From positions 1 through 37,096 of the forward strand of contig PABD01000070.1 of assembly GCA_002702685.1 (NCBI GenBank): a stretch of DNA of 37,096 nucleotides, written 5' to 3'. The first letter of the stretch is position 1, and every line of letters begins with the position of its first letter. The stretch comes from Planctomyces sp. GTDB taxonomy: Bacteria > Planctomycetota > Planctomycetia > Planctomycetales > Planctomycetaceae. The translations under genes and the position numbers were made by a program. Below the pieces are notes generated by a model. That model did no database searches, had not been told where the DNA came from, and worked only from the letters and a program-made list of their open reading frames with translations. Below, piece by piece: positions 19,201 to 26,438 of this stretch.

Positions 19201-19791
19201 CCCTGCGAAGAAATCGAGGGCCAGGGGATCAAGCCGATCTCCGGTCCCCAAGTCCAGTTTCCGGGCGTGTTACCGGTACTCATTCGCAATGACAGCTGTC
19301 TGGCCTACAAGGACGAACGTGCCTTCGTCATTTATAATCTTGTCGACAAACGGGAGGAGTTTCGATTGGAAGACGAGATGCATGCCATCGATCGATTCAC
19401 TTTCACCACGGACCATGAGACGGTCTTCCTGGCCTTCTCCAACCGGACAATCGAAAAGCGGGATCTCCATTCCAGTGAATCTCCTCCAACTTCGTGGACT
19501 GCGCCCGCCCGGATTACCTCGCTCGCAATGACTCCGGATGACAAGACATTGATCGTCGCCACCGACGATCAGAAACTGACTTTGTGGAGCACATCGCAGG
19601 GAATCCTCATGCATTCGATTGAACACCCTGTCACGAAGCAGATGTGGTTCACCCACGGTGGCCAGTTGATAACAGAAACGACGCAGGAGTCCCTGGTATC
19701 GACGGAAACGCGTCACTTGCAGATTCTGGATTTCGGTCCAACATGGAATTCCTACGTTCAATCCCTGCACAATCATTCGCTGCACAAATAG
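16258..19791 (+). CDS. Ser/Thr protein kinase with anti-sigma-like zinc motif and WD40-like propeller
   Basis: 1177 residues, a probable partner of the ECF factor upstream. Residues 1-40 hold Cys3 and H28-x3-C32-x2-C35, the zinc-binding HxxxCxxC pattern of ZAS anti-sigma domains. Residues ~100-400 are a Hanks-type kinase: glycine loop STGGMG (112-117), VALK with Lys134, HRDIKPSN (His258, Asp260), DFG (Asp278) and GTPRYMSPEQ. All catalytic residues are kept. An insertion of about 45 residues, rich in Ser and Leu, precedes the catalytic loop. One transmembrane helix lies near residues 424-446, followed by a coiled coil (to ~500). The remainder, outside the cytoplasm, is a WD40-like beta-propeller with repeats such as GSICIWDL, GSLTIWKL, GVYIWNL, CRIWNRSTGEE and LTLWST. 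The layout suggests an outer sensor that controls kinase or sigma release. No ribosome binding site is visible before the ATG. Confidence 0.87.
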   Translation: MNCPSSAELTELATGALPEERTTEILDHLSDCNRCLTFCEENFTATTRHFIQTKVDSATRLQLITTDAECKDVLTQLESNIPEFRQVLQATTQIGLRPGMILGNYQLIRLISTGGMGVIYEAEQLSLERRVALKFLLSLGQVTKEQLQRFKNEALAVGRLDHAHIIPVHTFETKEELRYLVMPYVDGTNLSQLINKLKTLGRGSTLESAPDSFQFSPAVAALLGTNAVLSRDYLRRSIERFIPIIEAIQYAHEHNIIHRDIKPSNLILDHTGKLWIGDFGVAKFESSDDITLTQHLIGTPRYMSPEQATGDAKRLDHRSDIYSLGVTLYEMLTLEPLFPATDSAAMLIRIATDEPVPPRTHNGNIPGDLETILLTAISKAPADRYHTAGDFALDLRRFLNGEPIHARAPTLLDKGIKWFKRNRIIASLSLLLFLAVSASSVVLAIYNHRLSTANSRLNDQKQVVEEANQKAQSALAEARQQNYALSMTMASNALEKRDSSRVQRLLEPFKPTGSETDLRGLEWFLLHRNETQKNVQRQQLTDELLYTLAIDPMERILAVSGIEGIIYLLDPKTLALEGKIPTDHIEINGLAFHPFRNLLASTGDDGSICIWDLTTREITQRIRVFPPPSENEPKQMVLQIAFTPRGKRIVVSCNDSAIRLFDFNPDEPGDQTAIREPVLKFVNDQIPETERRNMQIFKLLPDRGEIVGGGFDGSLTIWKLSSGERVRTVQVPAPANVDPHIMALDYDSLTKTVAIGTKDPGVYIWNLRDDSFFLVGRHDDPIDSANFIEGGQRLHVSDRSGTSKVWPLERSEDPQPDLSLLIHKGRSYYSSVSQQGVKVLTVGADGHVAGFTPENLDEDAAHIVFTSYAITDKCGIAEQENAFFLLDRGVLKYFISDEPGFKLAWNSHVYEDIAVGKIGESGYLITAEPSNRCRIWNRSTGEEVASWSLKEVHPQMVEKFLYSTATKSLICESSDRIISVIPCEEIEGQGIKPISGPQVQFPGVLPVLIRNDSCLAYKDERAFVIYNLVDKREEFRLEDEMHAIDRFTFTTDHETVFLAFSNRTIEKRDLHSSESPPTSWTAPARITSLAMTPDDKTLIVATDDQKLTLWSTSQGILMHSIEHPVTKQMWFTHGGQLITETTQESLVSTETRHLQILDFGPTWNSYVQSLHNHSLHK

Positions 19792-20008
19792 TCGCTCACC
19801 CCGAATACAAATCGGACGGTGAAGATTGGACAGCGCCGCGCCTTCCAGTATGCTGGAAGCTGGTTGCCAACGCGCGCGGCAGGTCACGCTTGCGGCGAAC
19901 GCATCCTTACGACGGGCCCTCATGGTCTGCGTCAGTTTCCGCGGTCCCTGCGATTCCGAATGTGCTCACTCCGACACCTTTGAACTTGATACCGAGAAGA
20001 GAGCTGCC

Positions 20009-21235
20009 ATGAACTCCTTCCCTTTAAGGGCAAGATTGCGACGTCTGGCCCCCCTGCTGGTGATCCTCACAGTGTGCGTTTCTGCATCGGCCGAAGAGAC
20101 CCGTCCAAAGAGATTTATATACAACTCTGACGCCAACCACATGTATTACTACAAAACGCCTCCCATGAGTGTCGAAGACCTGCAGGGATATGTTGACGAA
20201 GTCGTCGGAACCGGGGTCACCACGTTCTTTGCATCTCCCAACTGGGGCATGCTGATGTCCTATCCGACAGAAGCCACCGAGATGATCGGTTCGCAACTGA
20301 CGGAAGAGGAACGGAAGGCCTACCTGGAGATCGGCAAAGAAAAGGAACTGACTTTCGAGCGCGCGATTGCCAATCTGTACGGTATCTACGCGGCAGGTCA
20401 CGATCCGTTTCAAGTCATGATCGACCGGGCGCGGGAACAGAATCTCGAGGTGTTCATCTCTTATCGACCGAATGAGATTCACGATGTGCAGAACCCCGAT
20501 AGCATGATTGTCACGAGTTTCTGGAAGGAACATCCGGAATATCGCGTCGGCACGATTGGCGACGAAATCAACCCGCTATTCGCTGAGATCATCGGAGGCT
20601 CTCCCGAGCACCGTGTTCATCCGCTGGTCGCTTCCTGGTTTCCGGGCGCGTTGAATTTTGCGATTCCTGAAGTGCGTGCCCAGCGTCTGGCTGAACTGCG
20701 CGAATGTTGTGAACGGTATCCCATTGATGGAATCGATATCGATTTCCAGCGCTTTCCGATTTACTTCCCGCAGGACGAAGGCCCGCAACACCTCGACACG
20801 ATGACCAACTGGATGCGGGAGGTTCGTGAAATGACACGGGAGGTGGGGACGAAACGGGGACGACCGATCCTGCTTTCGGCCCGAATTCTCGCGCGTCCCC
20901 GTCAGAATCTGGCCATTGGCCTCGACCCCGTCACCTGGGCGCAACAGGATCTCCTCGATTTCATCACGGTATCGCATTATCTGCGGAACGACTTCGCATT
21001 GCCTGTCGACGAATATCGCCAGCAGATGCCGGCAACACTCCCGATCTACGCCTCAATCGAAGTCGAAAAGGAGGCCGATCGTTATCGCGAGATTGCCCGC
21101 GCCCTTTATGACAAAGGGGCTGATGGATTGATGATGTTCAACTACTTCACCCGGCGCGAAGGGGGCGAGGAACCGGATTTTTCCCTGTTCAAGGAATTGA
21201 GCGACCCCGCAATGCTTAAATCACCCGCCCAATAA
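20009..21235 (+). CDS. Secreted TIM-barrel glycoside-hydrolase-like protein
   Basis: 408 residues from the ATG at 20009. This start is chosen over in-frame starts up to 19826 because it gives a clean Sec signal (RLRRLAPLLVILTVCVSASA) and follows the purine-rich GAGAAGAGAG at 19994-20003. The mature part looks like a (beta/alpha)8 hydrolase of the 'family 10-like' group: early GVTTFFASPNWGML, LEVFISYRPNEIHD, then the strand DGIDIDFQRFP with acidic residues at its end, RPILLSARI, LLDFITVSHYL and late DGLMMFNYFTR. These are the usual places for catalytic acids on barrel strands, but I cannot name the catalytic pair or the sugar. A role in periplasmic polysaccharide breakdown is inferred. It follows the kinase gene by 217 bases with no clear terminator between. 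Confidence 0.7.
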   Translation: MNSFPLRARLRRLAPLLVILTVCVSASAEETRPKRFIYNSDANHMYYYKTPPMSVEDLQGYVDEVVGTGVTTFFASPNWGMLMSYPTEATEMIGSQLTEEERKAYLEIGKEKELTFERAIANLYGIYAAGHDPFQVMIDRAREQNLEVFISYRPNEIHDVQNPDSMIVTSFWKEHPEYRVGTIGDEINPLFAEIIGGSPEHRVHPLVASWFPGALNFAIPEVRAQRLAELRECCERYPIDGIDIDFQRFPIYFPQDEGPQHLDTMTNWMREVREMTREVGTKRGRPILLSARILARPRQNLAIGLDPVTWAQQDLLDFITVSHYLRNDFALPVDEYRQQMPATLPIYASIEVEKEADRYREIARALYDKGADGLMMFNYFTRREGGEEPDFSLFKELSDPAMLKSPAQ

Positions 21236-21582
21236 TTTCGGGAAGGGGCAACTGCGCATTCGCCTGGACGATGGTCATAGCGCTGATCGGAATGCGTACA
21301 GCGGCCACCTGATAGGAGTCAACGCTGACAAACGGTCCGCCTTCTACGGTCAACCGGCAAGATTTTGCGTTTTACCGTTTCCTTCAGGGCTTCCAGCGTC
21401 TAATTTAGATCCTGTCCAGGATAAGTGTGGCGGCTACCGGACCCGAAAAGCTCTTGAGAGTAACAGGCTACGCCGCCAGAACACGCTACGGTTATGTGGA
21501 ATTTACTATAGAATCAAAGCCTGCTCGATATTCCCACCTGGTCTTTCGCCCGCCTCCACTTTTCCGCCCGGAGTTGCCCCCC
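21236..21582. other. Intergenic region with a short minus-strand reading frame
   Basis: This is a 347-base spacer between two secreted-protein genes. On the minus strand a 45-codon frame from TTG at 21353 to TAA at 21216-21218 reads like protein (VSVDSYQVAAVRIPISAM) and overlaps the end of the hydrolase gene. It has no ATG and is bounded upstream by a stop, so it may be a gene remnant or chance. A TACTATAGAAT stretch near 21504-21514 is a possible -10 region for the propeller gene, without a clear -35. Confidence 0.35.
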
Positions 21583-22911
21583 ATGAGAATTCTTCTGCTG
21601 ACTCTCGCATCGGCTCTGATTGCCTCCTCCGCCTTTGCCGAAACACCCCGCGTCTATGACTGGCCGCAATGGCAAGGTGCGAATCGCGATGCGATGTCGC
21701 TGGAATCGGGCCTGCTGACAGAATGGCCGGAAGGGGGACCGCAGTTAGCGTGGCGGCGTGAGGGACTGGGCGGCGGCTACAGCGCGCCGGCGATCACACG
21801 GGGACACCTGTTTGGAATGAGTAACCAGGGAAACGATGAAGTCGTCTGGGCGCTGTCGGAAGAAGATGGCAGCGAAGTCTGGAGTACGGTCATCGGCCCC
21901 GCCAATAAGGAGGGAATGCATCAGGGAATCGAAGGGCCGGGCTGCACCCCCACTGTCGAAGGTGACCGGATGTATGTCATCGGAGCCTCCGGAACACTCG
22001 CCTGCCTCAAGGTAGCCAACGGCGATATCATCTGGACGTCCCACCTGGTCACCGATCTCGGCGGTGAGATGCCGACCTGGCGTTTTAATGAATCCCCGCT
22101 CATTGATGGCGATCAATTAATCTGCACCCCCGGTGGGGATGAAAATACGATCGTTGCTCTCAACAAAAACAACGGTGAGATGATCTGGCACTGCGCAGTC
22201 CCCGCCGCCGTGGAACTGACGGAAGAACAGAAAGAGCGACTCAAGCGTCCCAACTTTGCGAATTCGAAAGCCGGTTACGCGTCGGCTATCGCGATTGACT
22301 TTGAAGGTGTCCATCAGATCGTACAACTCACGGCAAAAGCCCTCGTCGGCATCAACGCGGAAGATGGCACACTGCTGTGGAGGTACGACGCTCCAGCCAG
22401 TCAAACGGGGATCAACTGCTCGACTCCCCTTTTCCAGGACGACCTGGTGTTCGCGTCATCGGCTTACGGAAATGGTGGCGGCGCAGTCCGGTTGTCGAAA
22501 ACCGAGGATGGTGGCATCGCTGCCGAGGAAGTCTACTTCACCAAAGATATGCAGAACCATCACGGAGGCATGATCGTGATCAACGACGCGCTGTACGGAG
22601 CGAACGGCGGTAACGGTGGAGGCTTCATGTCCTGTCTTGATTTCAAAACAGGCGACATTCTGTGGCGTGATCGTGATGCCCCCAAAGGTTCACTCGTCGC
22701 GGCGGGGGGCATGCTGTACCTGTTCAGCGAAGATGGTGAAGCCGTCCTTTTCGAACCGAACTCCAAACAGTACGTGGAGAAAGGCCGGTTCAAAATCCCC
22801 ACTCGCAGCGAAGCCCCCGCGTGGGCTCACCCGGTCGTCGCCAATGGCAAACTGTACTTACGCGACCAGGGCAATCTGTACTGCTACGACGTCCGCGCCC
22901 AGGCCCGGTAG
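21583..22911 (+). CDS. Secreted PQQ-like beta-propeller repeat protein
   Basis: 442 residues from the ATG at 21583, which yields a Sec signal ([18 protein letters not shown]) and has GGAG at 21570-21573; the longer in-frame opening at 21427 would bury that signal. The first mature residues, [14 protein letters not shown], are the typical opening of planctomycete PQQ-like proteins. Repeats with the tryptophan-docking pattern follow: [65 protein letters not shown]. Most such proteins lack PQQ and enzyme activity and act as scaffolds or sugar-polymer binders outside the cytoplasm; nothing here points to a dehydrogenase active site. It may work with the hydrolase just upstream. A strong hairpin lies ~75 bases after the stop. 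Confidence 0.85.
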   Translation: MRILLLTLASALIASSAFAETPRVYDWPQWQGANRDAMSLESGLLTEWPEGGPQLAWRREGLGGGYSAPAITRGHLFGMSNQGNDEVVWALSEEDGSEVWSTVIGPANKEGMHQGIEGPGCTPTVEGDRMYVIGASGTLACLKVANGDIIWTSHLVTDLGGEMPTWRFNESPLIDGDQLICTPGGDENTIVALNKNNGEMIWHCAVPAAVELTEEQKERLKRPNFANSKAGYASAIAIDFEGVHQIVQLTAKALVGINAEDGTLLWRYDAPASQTGINCSTPLFQDDLVFASSAYGNGGGAVRLSKTEDGGIAAEEVYFTKDMQNHHGGMIVINDALYGANGGNGGGFMSCLDFKTGDILWRDRDAPKGSLVAAGGMLYLFSEDGEAVLFEPNSKQYVEKGRFKIPTRSEAPAWAHPVVANGKLYLRDQGNLYCYDVRAQAR

Positions 22912-23504
22912 TGGACGCTTTTCCTGCCTCGCAGAGCTTGTTTCCACTACATCCTGAGACACTTCGCGCGCAAACCTGGGGTAAACCCCTGCAGATGGAG
23001 TTCCATCTGTAGGGGGAAAGCACGTCCAGAACCCCAGATCTTCCCTACATAGCGGCCAAACAGGGGGTATTCTGCCTCACTCCAGACGGTAGAACCGAAC
23101 AATTTATTCGCTTCCGCTCAACGTACAATAGTTCCAAAACGTTTGTCATCGAGCGGTCAAATTGCTGCTTCGCATTCGTCCGCCATTCGATCTTAGGGAT
23201 AGAGTGATACCGTGCACCTGCGTCCGTGCGTAGAGGTCTGCCTCACTGAAGAGTTCTACGCAAAGCTGAAGGACGGACGTCCTGTACCGATTGAGGTTTC
23301 ACTGCTCGTCATATCGAAATCACATGTTTCACCATCCGCCACGCTATCTTGAGTGAGGCGAGGGGGGGACATGATCACCCGCAGGCCTTTCTCACCAATC
23401 ATGCCGACGAAACGATCCTCGTTATCGAGGGTCTGACTCGTTCGCCAGGTGCGCGCCCGCGTCCACCGCAACTTTCATTTCCGGAATACCTGAGGGCTCA
23501 CAGG
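22912..23504. other. Intergenic region
   Basis: This 593-base spacer holds a 14-bp-stem hairpin at 22986-23015 and otherwise little that I can name. A 46-codon frame from GTG 23212 has no ribosome binding site and no family resemblance. The longer opening of the next gene (from 23349) has Arg/Pro-rich composition unlike the downstream part, so I treat 23349-23504 as untranslated. Confidence 0.5.
22986..23015 (+). terminator. Strong hairpin after the PQQ-propeller gene
   Basis: Arms 22986-22999 and 23002-23015 pair over 14 positions with a single G-T wobble. The top closes as a tight turn, so the real loop is probably four bases. It lies about 75 bases after the stop at 22911 and is followed by GAAAG rather than a U-run, so it may be a Rho-assisted or RNA-stabilising 3' structure rather than a classical terminator. 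Confidence 0.5.
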
Positions 23505-23852
23505 ATGACCGACAAACGCATCGACCACTTCAAAACATATCGTGAGGAATCTTCAGCCTCCTCCAACACCTTCAGAGATGAAACAGCCCCGCTGCTGGCC
23601 GAATCACTGGCGTTAATTCACCTGCTGCGCTCGAACATGCAGGAACCGGTGAATCAGGCCTCTCTGTTCGACAACTGCCTGATCCTGCGGGGACTGGCTC
23701 AATGGCACGATGAAGAAGACATTTTCTGCCTGCTGCAGAATATCAATCGGCTGCTGGAACCAGTCGCTTATCAGAAGATGCCACTCGATAACGAAGCCCT
23801 CGATTTGATTGATGCGGGCTTTCGTCAGATCGACAGCGCCGTGGCCCAATAA
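23505..23852 (+). CDS. Small protein resembling a degenerate Hpt (CheA P1-type) helical bundle
   Basis: 115 residues from the ATG at 23505, supported by GAGGG at 23492-23496 with 8-base spacing. The protein is soluble and helical. Residues ~50-110 follow the spacing of Hpt domains: a helix with LFDNCLILRGLAQW, then DIFCLLQNINRLLEPV, then LDNEALDLIDAGFRQIDSAV. In a true Hpt the first block reads like A-H-T-L-K-G; here it is C-L-I-L-R-G, so the phospho-accepting His is Leu. If the resemblance is real, the protein cannot relay phosphate and could act as a docking or inhibitory protein. No chemotaxis or two-component genes are near. The family match is by eye and weak; it may simply be an unrelated helical protein. 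Confidence 0.5.
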   Translation: MTDKRIDHFKTYREESSASSNTFRDETAPLLAESLALIHLLRSNMQEPVNQASLFDNCLILRGLAQWHDEEDIFCLLQNINRLLEPVAYQKMPLDNEALDLIDAGFRQIDSAVAQ

Positions 23853-24037
23853 TAGTGGTACCGGGTTTAGCAATGCTGTTCACCCATTGCGGTATTCAAG
23901 AATTCGATATGGGGCAAAGTGCGAGTGCCGCGGAATTTCCCGTGCTATTGTATGGGAAGCCGTACGCTCAAGTGCTATAAAGGTCGACAGTACCACCTCT
24001 CCGTGTACGCCGCTGTCTCGAATTCAGGTCGACCTGT

Positions 24038-25447
24038 ATGCCCCCAGCATTTCGTCTCTGTGCCACCCTGGTCCTCGTCTTATTGCTGCTGTCTTCGACG
24101 GTTTCCGCTAATCAACAGGAACCTGTCGCAGAAGAAGCGGTCGAACCACAGATTGAAGCCCCCGACAAGGTCGAAGTCGAACCCGTCGCCGTTGATGAAG
24201 ATATCTCAGATCGTCTGGAACGCATCTTCTCGGCAACTGGCTGGTTCGAAGCGATCAACGTGGAGACGGAAGAGGGGATCGTGATCCTGGAAGGGCTCGC
24301 CGATGACGAAACTCATCGGGAATGGGCGGAGCGGATCGCGCAGCGTACTTCTGATGTCGTCGCCGTTGTAAACCAGATCGACGTCAAAACACCACCGGTG
24401 TGGGATATCGACCCCGCGATCATGCAGATGCGGGAACTCGGTCGCGACATGATCCGCATGCTCCCTCTGCTGGTGGTAGGTTTGTTCATCGTGATCATCT
24501 CTTGGTTCATCGCGAAAGTGCTGACCCGGTTGGCGCGCTCCCTGGCGGCGCGGCGTATCGACAGTGAATTGATCCAACAGGTCGTCAGCAGTGTCGTTGC
24601 CGTGCTGATCATGCTGATTGGCGTCTATATCGCACTCAAGGTCTCCGGCCTGACACGCTTGGCGGTGACGGTTCTAGGCGGGACCGGCCTCATCGGTCTC
24701 GCACTCGGATTCGCTTTCCGGGACATTGCCGAGAACTATCTCGCCAGCATCCTGATCAGTTTGAATCGCCCCTTCCGTGTTGGTGATCTCATTCAACTGG
24801 AAGGTTACACCGGGTTCGTACGTCGTGTAACGACCCGCGGAACGTTGTTGTTGACCATCGAAGGGAATCACGTGCAGATTCCCAACAACACGGTCTACAA
24901 AGCGGTCATCACCAACTTCTCGTCGTCCCCCCGTATCCGCAAGGAGTTCCGGGTGGGTATTGGTTATGACGACTCGATCACTGCGGCCCAGGAGGTAATT
25001 CTGGCAGTCCTGAAAGAAAATCAATCGGTCCTGCCCGACCCGACACCGCTCGTACTCGTCGACTCGCTCGGTTCGGCTACCGTCAACCTGGCCGTCTTTT
25101 TCTGGCTCGATGCAAAGCGATTCGATGCGCTCTCGGTATGCAGTTCTCTGATGCGACAGACGAAGACCGCACTCACAGAGGCAAATATCAGCATGCCGGA
25201 CGAGGCTCGCGAAGTCGTATTCCCGAAAGGCGTGCCCATTGTATCGTCAGCAGAGCAACTCGCCGAGATGGGCTCGACGGAACTGAAGAAATCCGGAGCC
25301 GAAGCGGGAGAGAGAGCAGCGCGTATTGATCCTGATGACAAAGCGGAGTCCACCCAAGCAGAGGGTGAACTCCGTAACATCGACGGCACAATCCAGCGTC
25401 ATGCCGCCGAGACAGAGGATGAAACTGACGAAAACCTGATCAAGTAA
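24038..25447 (+). CDS. Mechanosensitive channel (MscS family) with periplasmic BON domain
   Basis: 469 residues. A Sec-type N-terminus (LVLVLLLLSSTVSA) and an acidic Glu/Val-rich spacer lead to a BON domain at about residues 55-118 (ISDRLERIFSATGWFEAINVETEEG, then the glycine turn and VVAVVNQIDV). Two transmembrane helices follow (LPLLVVGLFIVIISWFIA; VVAVLIMLIGVYIAL), then the pore-lining TM3 with the MscS Gly/Ala pattern (GGTGLIGLALGFAFRDIAENYLA) and the beta domain (RPFRVGDLIQLEGYTGFV, IPNNTVYKAVITNFS). The C-terminal tail is long, acidic and Ala-rich. MscS channels release solutes on hypo-osmotic shock; BON domains bind lipid or envelope components, so this one may sense the outer envelope as well as membrane tension. 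The ribosome binding site is poor (AGG about 10 bases upstream). Confidence 0.87.
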   Translation: MPPAFRLCATLVLVLLLLSSTVSANQQEPVAEEAVEPQIEAPDKVEVEPVAVDEDISDRLERIFSATGWFEAINVETEEGIVILEGLADDETHREWAERIAQRTSDVVAVVNQIDVKTPPVWDIDPAIMQMRELGRDMIRMLPLLVVGLFIVIISWFIAKVLTRLARSLAARRIDSELIQQVVSSVVAVLIMLIGVYIALKVSGLTRLAVTVLGGTGLIGLALGFAFRDIAENYLASILISLNRPFRVGDLIQLEGYTGFVRRVTTRGTLLLTIEGNHVQIPNNTVYKAVITNFSSSPRIRKEFRVGIGYDDSITAAQEVILAVLKENQSVLPDPTPLVLVDSLGSATVNLAVFFWLDAKRFDALSVCSSLMRQTKTALTEANISMPDEAREVVFPKGVPIVSSAEQLAEMGSTELKKSGAEAGERAARIDPDDKAESTQAEGELRNIDGTIQRHAAETEDETDENLIK

Positions 25448-25594
25448 GGGGGTAAGATGCCGTGGTATGACAGTACCTCCCCTCGTGAATCCGCCTGCGG
25501 ACGATCTCTGAACGCTGGATACTACAGTAAGGATCTGGTCGAATTCTTAAGGCCTGATAGTCCACGCCTGCGGCAACTGTCGCGGAAGTCTCGT

Positions 25595-26272
25595 TCACCG
25601 ACGTGAAATCTGTTTCACTTCGGTGCCGACACCCATAAAGACATCGTCGGCCATGCCGAGGAACATGCCGTGTTCGACGATACCGGGATGATTGAGCTTC
25701 GCGACGAATTCCCGAGGGGATGCGATTGAGGGAACATCGAGGTCAATCACATAGTTCCCTTCATCCGTCACGAATGGAGCGTCGTTCCGTTTGCGAAGCC
25801 GGGGGCGAAGACCCGCTTCTTCGAATCGCAGGAAGATCGGGTGGTGCGAGAAGGGAATGACTTCCACCGGCACGGGAAACCCGGAAAGCGGATTCGAATA
25901 TTTACCGGAATCCGCGATAATGACGAGGCGTTTCGAACAACTGGCGACAACCTTTTCACGAAGCATCGCGCCGCCGCCACCTTTGATCAACTCGAGTTCA
26001 TCGTTGAATCGGTCGGCGCCGTCGATAGTGAGATCGACGACGGGATTCTCATCGAGTGTCGTAAGCGGAATCTTTGATTCAATCGCGAGCGACTCGGAAG
26101 CGCGCGATGTGGGAACTCCGGAGAGCTGCATGCCGTCTGCGACCAGCCGACCGATCGCATGGATCGCGTAGGCGGCAGTCGACCCGCTGCCGAGACCGAT
26201 GACCATCCCCTCTGCAATGAGCGCGACAGCGGCTTCCGCCGCTATTTTTTTTTCGTGTTCAAAATCGGGCAT
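25595..26272 (-). CDS. rpiA: Ribose-5-phosphate isomerase A
   Basis: 225 residues, normal length. It interconverts ribose 5-phosphate and ribulose 5-phosphate in the pentose phosphate pathway. Landmarks: GLGSGSTA phosphate loop (residues ~26-33), SGVPTSRAS, TIDGADRF (family DGAD with its two Asp; the next residue is Arg where Glu is usual), IKGGGGAMLREK containing the catalytic Glu region, and a C-terminal hydrophobic strand block (GMFLGMADDVFMGVG). AGGTGAT sits five bases before the ATG at 26272. A run of nine A on the coding strand (complement of 26244-26252) falls in codons ~7-9 and is a possible slippage site. A 16-bp perfect palindrome lies ~57 bases upstream of the start. Confidence 0.95.
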   Translation of the reverse strand: MPDFEHEKKIAAEAAVALIAEGMVIGLGSGSTAAYAIHAIGRLVADGMQLSGVPTSRASESLAIESKIPLTTLDENPVVDLTIDGADRFNDELELIKGGGGAMLREKVVASCSKRLVIIADSGKYSNPLSGFPVPVEVIPFSHHPIFLRFEEAGLRPRLRKRNDAPFVTDEGNYVIDLDVPSIASPREFVAKLNHPGIVEHGMFLGMADDVFMGVGTEVKQISRR

Positions 26273-26328
26273 GAGATCACCTGGAATCGAATTGCCACAA
26301 CTGCCGTAGACAACCGCCGATTCTAACC

Positions 26329-26344
26329 ACGAAGAATTCTTCGT
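26329..26344. promoter_or_regulatory. 16-bp perfect palindrome upstream of rpiA
   Basis: ACGAAGAATTCTTCGT is self-complementary over all 16 bases and sits 57-72 bases before the rpiA ATG, the usual place for a dimeric repressor or activator site. No regulator gene is adjacent. It also lies within 110 bases of the 3' end of the broken TadG-like gene. Confidence 0.4.
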
Positions 26345-26438
26345 ACGGACCGGCCAGTGTAATGTTTAATAACATGGACGGCACTGTTCGGCAATGGCGG
26401 AGGTCTTTTCCGCCCGGCGTTATCCGGTAATCTCAGCT

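Noticed and set aside
23212-23352. 46-codon frame from GTG in the spacer before the Hpt-like gene
   Set aside because: No ribosome binding site and no recognisable composition or homologue.
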